Assembly: GCA_015485235.1 (NCBI GenBank)
Contig: WFTX01000257.1
Coordinates: forward strand, 1 to 7,183
Direction: 5' to 3'
Length of the DNA: 7,183 bases
Origin: Nitrospirota bacterium
GTDB lineage: Bacteria > Nitrospirota > Thermodesulfovibrionia > Thermodesulfovibrionales > JdFR-85
The notes under the pieces were generated by a model. It made no database searches and was not told the DNA's origin. It saw only the letters and a list, made by a program, of their open reading frames with translations. Below, in pieces: positions 3,948 to 7,183 of the stretch (the stretch's first letter is position 1; the number at the start of each line of letters is the position of its first letter). The translations under genes and the position numbers were made by a program.

Positions 3948-6593
3948 ATGAGAATGGACAAGTTGACCATAAAATCGCAGGAGGCCCTTCAGGAGGCCCA
4001 GAGGTATGCCGAGGGAAAGGGCAATCAGGAACTCCAGCCTGAGCATCTAACATGGGCATTGCTTTCCGATGAGGAAGGCGTACCTGTCCAGATACTCAGG
4101 CGGGCCGGTGTTGACCCCTCGATGATAATCAGAGACATAGACGAAGAGGTGAACCGCTTTCCCAAGGTCTCCGGTGCAACCCCCATGGGGCAGATCTATG
4201 TCTCTCCCAGACTGAAGGATGTCCTGGAAGGGGCGATGCAGGAGGCTGAACACCTTAAGGACGAGTATGTGAGTACAGAGCACCTCTTTCTCTCCGTGCT
4301 CAGGAATGACGGAAAGGCAGCGGAGGTGCTCAGGAGATACGGGCTCAGTGAGGATAAGGTGCTGGGACTGATGCAGGAGATAAGAGGTGCCCAGAGGGTT
4401 ACCGATCCAAATCCGGAAGAGAAGTACCAGGCCCTTCAGAGGTATGCCAGGGACCTGACCGAACTGGCCAGCAAGGGTAAACTCGACCCCGTGATCGGGA
4501 GGGATGAGGAGATAAGAAGGCTGATGCAGGTCCTTGCCAGAAGGACCAAGAACAATCCCGTTCTCATAGGCGACCCAGGGGTGGGGAAAACGGCCATAGT
4601 TGAGGGTCTGGCCCAGAGGATAGTCTCCGGTGATGTGCCAGAGACACTCAGGGACAGAAAGGTCATCGCCCTTGACATGGGCTCGCTTATTGCCGGGTCA
4701 AAATACCGCGGTGAGTTTGAGGAGAGATTGAAGGCGGTCCTGAAGGAGATTGAACAGGCAGAAGGGAGGATCATCCTCTTTATTGATGAACTTCATACAC
4801 TCGTCGGTGCTGGTGCGGCTGAGGGTGCTATAGATGCCTCCAACATGCTCAAACCCGCTCTGGCCCGAGGTGAGTTGAGATGCATAGGGGCGACCACCCT
4901 GGATGAATACAGGAAATACATAGAGAAGGATGCAGCCCTTGAGAGGAGGTTCCAGCCGGTGCTGGTGGGGGAACCTTCTGTGGAGGATACCATCTCCATC
5001 CTGAGGGGGTTGAAGGAGCGGTATGAGGTTCACCATGGTGTGAAAATCAAGGACTCCGCCCTTGTGGCGGCTGCCGTGCTTTCAAACAGGTACATCTCCG
5101 ACAGGTTTCTTCCGGACAAGGCCATAGACCTGATAGACGAGGCTGCAGCACGGTTGAGGATGGAGATAGACAGCATGCCCGTGGAGCTGGACGAGATAGA
5201 ACGGAGGCTCAGGCAACTGGAGATAGAGAAACAGGCCGTAATGAAAGAAGACTCCCCGGATGCAAAGGAGAAGCTGGAGAAGATACAGAAGGAGATGGCG
5301 GAACTTGAAGAGCAGAGGTCCGGCCTGAGGGCCCAGTGGCTTTCGGAGAAGGAGATAATCCAGAAGATAAGGTCTCTGAAGGAAGAACTGGAAAATACCA
5401 GGATAGAATCGGAGAGGGCGGAAAGAGACGGTGACCTTGCAAGGGCGGCCGAGCTTCGTTACGGAAAGATGACAGAACTCCAGAATGCCCTGGAGGAGGA
5501 AAGTCAGCGGCTTCAGGAACTCCAGTCACGCCGGAGGATGCTGAAGGAGGAGGTTGATGAAGAGGACATAGCAAGGGTGGTCTCCAAGTGGACAGGTATA
5601 CCCGTTGAGAAGATGCTCGAAGGTGAGAGCCAGAAGCTGATCCATATGGAAGAGAGGCTGAGGGCACGCGTGGTCGGGCAGGATGAGGCGATCGCCGCTG
5701 TCTCCGATGCTGTAAGAAGGGCGAGAGCCGGGATCCAGGACCCGAACCGGCCGATTGGTTCGTTCATCTTTCTCGGGCCTACCGGTGTGGGCAAGACCGA
5801 ACTCGCAAGGGCCCTTGCCGAATTCCTCTTTGATGATGAGAATTCGATGATCAGGATTGACATGTCTGAGTATCAGGAGAGGCACACCGTCTCAAGGCTC
5901 ATCGGCGCACCTCCAGGCTATGTGGGATATGAGGAAGGAGGCCAGCTCACCGAGGCGGTCCGGAGAAGGCCCTATTCGGTGATACTGCTTGATGAGATCG
6001 AGAAGGCCCATCCAGAGGTCTTCAACGTACTTCTCCAGCTCCTTGACGACGGGAGGCTGACGGACGGACAGGGCAGAACGGTGGACTTCAGGAACACCGT
6101 GGTGATCATGACATCAAATATCGGGAGTCAACACATACAGGAGATCCTCGAGGAAAGGGAGAAAAGGCCCGAGGCATACTGGACCCCTTCAGACGATGAG
6201 GAGATAAAGAGACGGATTATGGATGACCTGAAGTCCTTCTTCAGGCCTGAGTTCCTGAACAGGGTTGACGAGATAATCATCTTCAACCCGCTGAGCAGGG
6301 AGATGCTCAAGGAGGTTGTGAAGATACAGGTGGAGAGGATGAAGACCTATCTCCGGGAAAAGAGGATTGACCTTACACTCACGGACAGGGCGGTGGAACA
6401 CCTTGCAGAGGCCGGGTATGATCCCGTTTACGGTGCACGTCCCCTCAAGAGGGCTATCCAGAGGATGGTGCTTAACCCTCTGGCAAAGCATCTCCTTGAA
6501 GGGAGCTTTGGTGAGGGGGATCATATAGAGGTGGACTACAGAGACGGGTCCATAGTCTTTGAGAAGGTGGAGGAGGCCGAGCTGGTGAGTTGA
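3948..6593 (+). CDS. clpB: ATP-dependent protein disaggregase ClpB
   Basis: Cytoplasmic hexameric AAA+ machine (881 residues) that threads aggregated proteins through its pore, with DnaK/DnaJ feeding substrate. GGAGG (3936-3940) sits 7 bp before the ATG. Domains in order: double Clp-N repeat (about 1-150); first AAA+ module with Walker A GDPGVGKT (208-215), pore tyrosine Y253 in KYRG, Walker B D280/E281 and arginine pair R333/R334; a long Glu/Lys/Arg-rich coiled-coil middle domain (about 405-530), which marks ClpB rather than ClpA or ClpC; second AAA+ module with GPTGVGKT (610-617), pore tyrosine Y658 in GYVGY, Walker B D682/E683, arginine finger R772 and sensor-2 GARPLKR (829-835). All catalytic residues are present. 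It is slightly longer than E. coli ClpB (857), partly through a charged segment before the arginine finger. It probably belongs to the HspR regulon. Confidence 0.97.
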   Translation: MRMDKLTIKSQEALQEAQRYAEGKGNQELQPEHLTWALLSDEEGVPVQILRRAGVDPSMIIRDIDEEVNRFPKVSGATPMGQIYVSPRLKDVLEGAMQEAEHLKDEYVSTEHLFLSVLRNDGKAAEVLRRYGLSEDKVLGLMQEIRGAQRVTDPNPEEKYQALQRYARDLTELASKGKLDPVIGRDEEIRRLMQVLARRTKNNPVLIGDPGVGKTAIVEGLAQRIVSGDVPETLRDRKVIALDMGSLIAGSKYRGEFEERLKAVLKEIEQAEGRIILFIDELHTLVGAGAAEGAIDASNMLKPALARGELRCIGATTLDEYRKYIEKDAALERRFQPVLVGEPSVEDTISILRGLKERYEVHHGVKIKDSALVAAAVLSNRYISDRFLPDKAIDLIDEAAARLRMEIDSMPVELDEIERRLRQLEIEKQAVMKEDSPDAKEKLEKIQKEMAELEEQRSGLRAQWLSEKEIIQKIRSLKEELENTRIESERAERDGDLARAAELRYGKMTELQNALEEESQRLQELQSRRRMLKEEVDEEDIARVVSKWTGIPVEKMLEGESQKLIHMEERLRARVVGQDEAIAAVSDAVRRARAGIQDPNRPIGSFIFLGPTGVGKTELARALAEFLFDDENSMIRIDMSEYQERHTVSRLIGAPPGYVGYEEGGQLTEAVRRRPYSVILLDEIEKAHPEVFNVLLQLLDDGRLTDGQGRTVDFRNTVVIMTSNIGSQHIQEILEEREKRPEAYWTPSDDEEIKRRIMDDLKSFFRPEFLNRVDEIIIFNPLSREMLKEVVKIQVERMKTYLREKRIDLTLTDRAVEHLAEAGYDPVYGARPLKRAIQRMVLNPLAKHLLEGSFGEGDHIEVDYRDGSIVFEKVEEAELVS

Positions 6594-6649
6594 CAGGCCA
6601 GGATGATATGTTCAAGTAATGTTGCATAAACCTGAATGTTGCCTGAAAA

Positions 6650-6685
6650 GGAGGTCCGGCAGGGGTAATACCCTTACGGATCTCC
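6650..6685 (+). other. Stem-loop downstream of clpB
   Basis: GGAGGTCCG (6650-6658) pairs with CGGATCTCC (6677-6685) over nine positions including one G-U. Inside it, AGGG (6661-6664) pairs with CCCT (6671-6674) around GTAATA. The whole is a 36-nt hairpin 57 bp past the clpB stop. No U-run follows, so it is not a standard intrinsic terminator. It could stabilise the clpB 3' end or cause a pause. Confidence 0.4.
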
Positions 6686-6704
6686 CAACGCAATATGGTG
6701 TGAT

Positions 6705-6937
6705 TCCAGGGGTGTGTTCTGAATTTTTCATTATAAAGCTCCGGTTGTGTCTGAGTAGAGAAAGCTCGATACGAGTCCTGCGGATCTGTTATGGACGGAG
6801 CCTTAACAGGCTTGATTAATGGTATAAAGGATGTTTGGAGTAGAAAAGGCCGTTCGGTTTCTGCCGAGCCGACACAGTGATGCGCTTACATGAACCACCA
6901 TGTATTGATAATGAAAAATTCAGAACACACCCCTGGA
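6705..6937. mobile_element. MITE-like element with perfect 30-bp terminal inverted repeats
   Basis: Positions 6705-6734 (starting TCCAGGGGTGTG) are the exact reverse complement of 6908-6937 (ending CACACCCCTGGA). These 30-bp arms enclose 173 bp without a convincing ORF. Size, long perfect arms and lack of a transposase fit a miniature inverted-repeat transposable element, probably mobilised by an unknown full-length IS elsewhere in the genome. Pairing continues outward imperfectly (TGATT against AATCA with a two-base bulge). No clear target-site duplication is visible, so the exact ends are uncertain. It separates clpB from hsp20. An extended -10-like TGGTATAAA (6820-6828) points toward hsp20. 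Confidence 0.7.
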
Positions 6938-6943
6938 CAATCA

Positions 6944-6949
6944 TATAAA
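6944..6949 (+). promoter_or_regulatory. Weak candidate -10 box for hsp20
   Basis: TATAAA just outside the right inverted repeat matches five of six -10 positions and would start transcription about 80 nt before hsp20. No -35 box sits at the right distance, because that region lies inside the inverted repeat. The real hsp20 promoter is not clear from the sequence. Confidence 0.2.
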
Positions 6950-6974
6950 CAGAAGAGGTCCGGTAAGGTTGATC

Positions 6975-6993
6975 TGAAGACCTTTGGTCTTCA
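6975..6993 (+). other. Hairpin in the hsp20 leader
   Basis: TGAAGACC and GGTCTTCA form a perfect 8-bp stem with a TTT loop, followed by an A-run rather than a U-run, so it is not a rightward terminator. It lies 42 bp before the hsp20 ATG. A second short hairpin, GGGC-ATG-GCCC (7001-7011), follows it. CCTTT (6981-6985) is complementary to AAAGG in the Shine-Dalgarno site, so a temperature-sensitive alternative fold is conceivable but unproven. Confidence 0.35.
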
Positions 6994-7035
6994 AAAAAAG
7001 GGGCATGGCCCGCACAGGAAAGGAGGTGTTGGGAT

Positions 7036-7183
7036 ATGTCAGTCATGAAATGGTCTCCAATGAAGGAACTGGAGGATATGAGGCGTGATATGGAGAGGCT
7101 CTTTGAGGAGTTCTTCGAGCCGGTCAGGAGAAGACGGAGATGGTGGGGCAGAGCCCTGGAAGGTGGTATGATGGTCCCGAACT
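7036..7183 (+). CDS. Small heat-shock protein (Hsp20 family), 5' part only
   Basis: The first 49 codons of an ATP-independent holdase that binds unfolding proteins and keeps them accessible to ClpB and DnaK/DnaJ; the rest lies beyond the window. The visible N-terminus, with KWSPMKELEDMRRDMERLF followed by EEFFEP and an Arg/Trp-rich stretch, is the usual amphipathic lead-in of bacterial Hsp20 proteins. The alpha-crystallin domain that would prove the assignment is not yet reached. AAAGGAGGTG (7019-7028) is a near-perfect Shine-Dalgarno site with GGAGG 9 bp before the ATG. An internal ATG at codon 4 is a possible alternative start. Its place after clpB supports a chaperone role. Confidence 0.78.
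   Translation, partial: MSVMKWSPMKELEDMRRDMERLFEEFFEPVRRRRRWWGRALEGGMMVPN

Noticed and set aside
5209..5667. 152-codon minus-strand frame opposite the ClpB middle domain
   Set aside because: Pro/Ser-rich shadow of the Glu/Lys/Arg-rich coiled-coil coding strand, with no independent support.
6590..6616. HAIR-like site at the clpB stop (TTGA ... TTCAAG)
   Set aside because: The half-sites are 18 bp apart, not 11, so the spacing does not fit an HspR operator.
6816..7046. 76-codon minus-strand frame crossing the right inverted repeat, as a transposase remnant
   Set aside because: It shows no transposase motif, spans the element boundary and runs into the hsp20 start. It is most likely a chance open frame.

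Overview
The window looks like chromosomal DNA from a Gram-negative bacterium. The evidence is an exported protein with an IPTL-CTERM-type sorting tail, strong Shine-Dalgarno sites and sigma-70-type promoters. Arginine codons are mostly AGG/AGA, and dnaJ and clpB sit with an HspR-type repressor. This fits a Nitrospirota-like or deltaproteobacterial lineage, but that placement is inference and no phylogenetic marker here settles it.

Layout. Positions 1-145 hold two inverted repeats that look like terminators for the leftward gene. Positions 146-1645 (minus strand) encode a secreted beta-helix surface protein: signal peptide, CSLREA-like motif, GG(G)I/SGNT repeats and a C-terminal sorting tail. 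The gap 1646-2002 separates this gene from a divergent tRNA and holds a candidate extended -10 promoter with repeated TTGTAACC boxes, a 12-bp palindrome and the tRNA promoter. A complete tRNA-Pro(CGG) with encoded CCA lies at 2003-2079.

From 2230 the window is a heat-shock locus on the plus strand. A consensus promoter (TTGACA-17-TATAAT with a TGn extension) drives a leader with a possible 15-codon ORF, then dnaJ (2405-3499) and the overlapping hspR (3493-3837). After 110 bp come clpB (3948-6593) and, 442 bp later, an hsp20 gene (7036 onward) cut by the window edge. DnaJ and small Hsps deliver aggregates for ClpB to disaggregate, normally together with DnaK. DnaK and GrpE are not encoded next to dnaJ here.

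The most interesting points are regulatory. A TTGA-N11-TCAA element with the geometry of the HspR operator (HAIR) overlaps the dnaJ promoter, and another lies upstream of clpB. The clpB copy runs into a decaying 8-bp tandem array whose unit carries a HAIR-like half-site. The clpB-hsp20 gap holds a 233-bp element bounded by perfect 30-bp inverted repeats, which looks like a MITE. I see no clearly new gene system; the novelty lies in the cis-elements.
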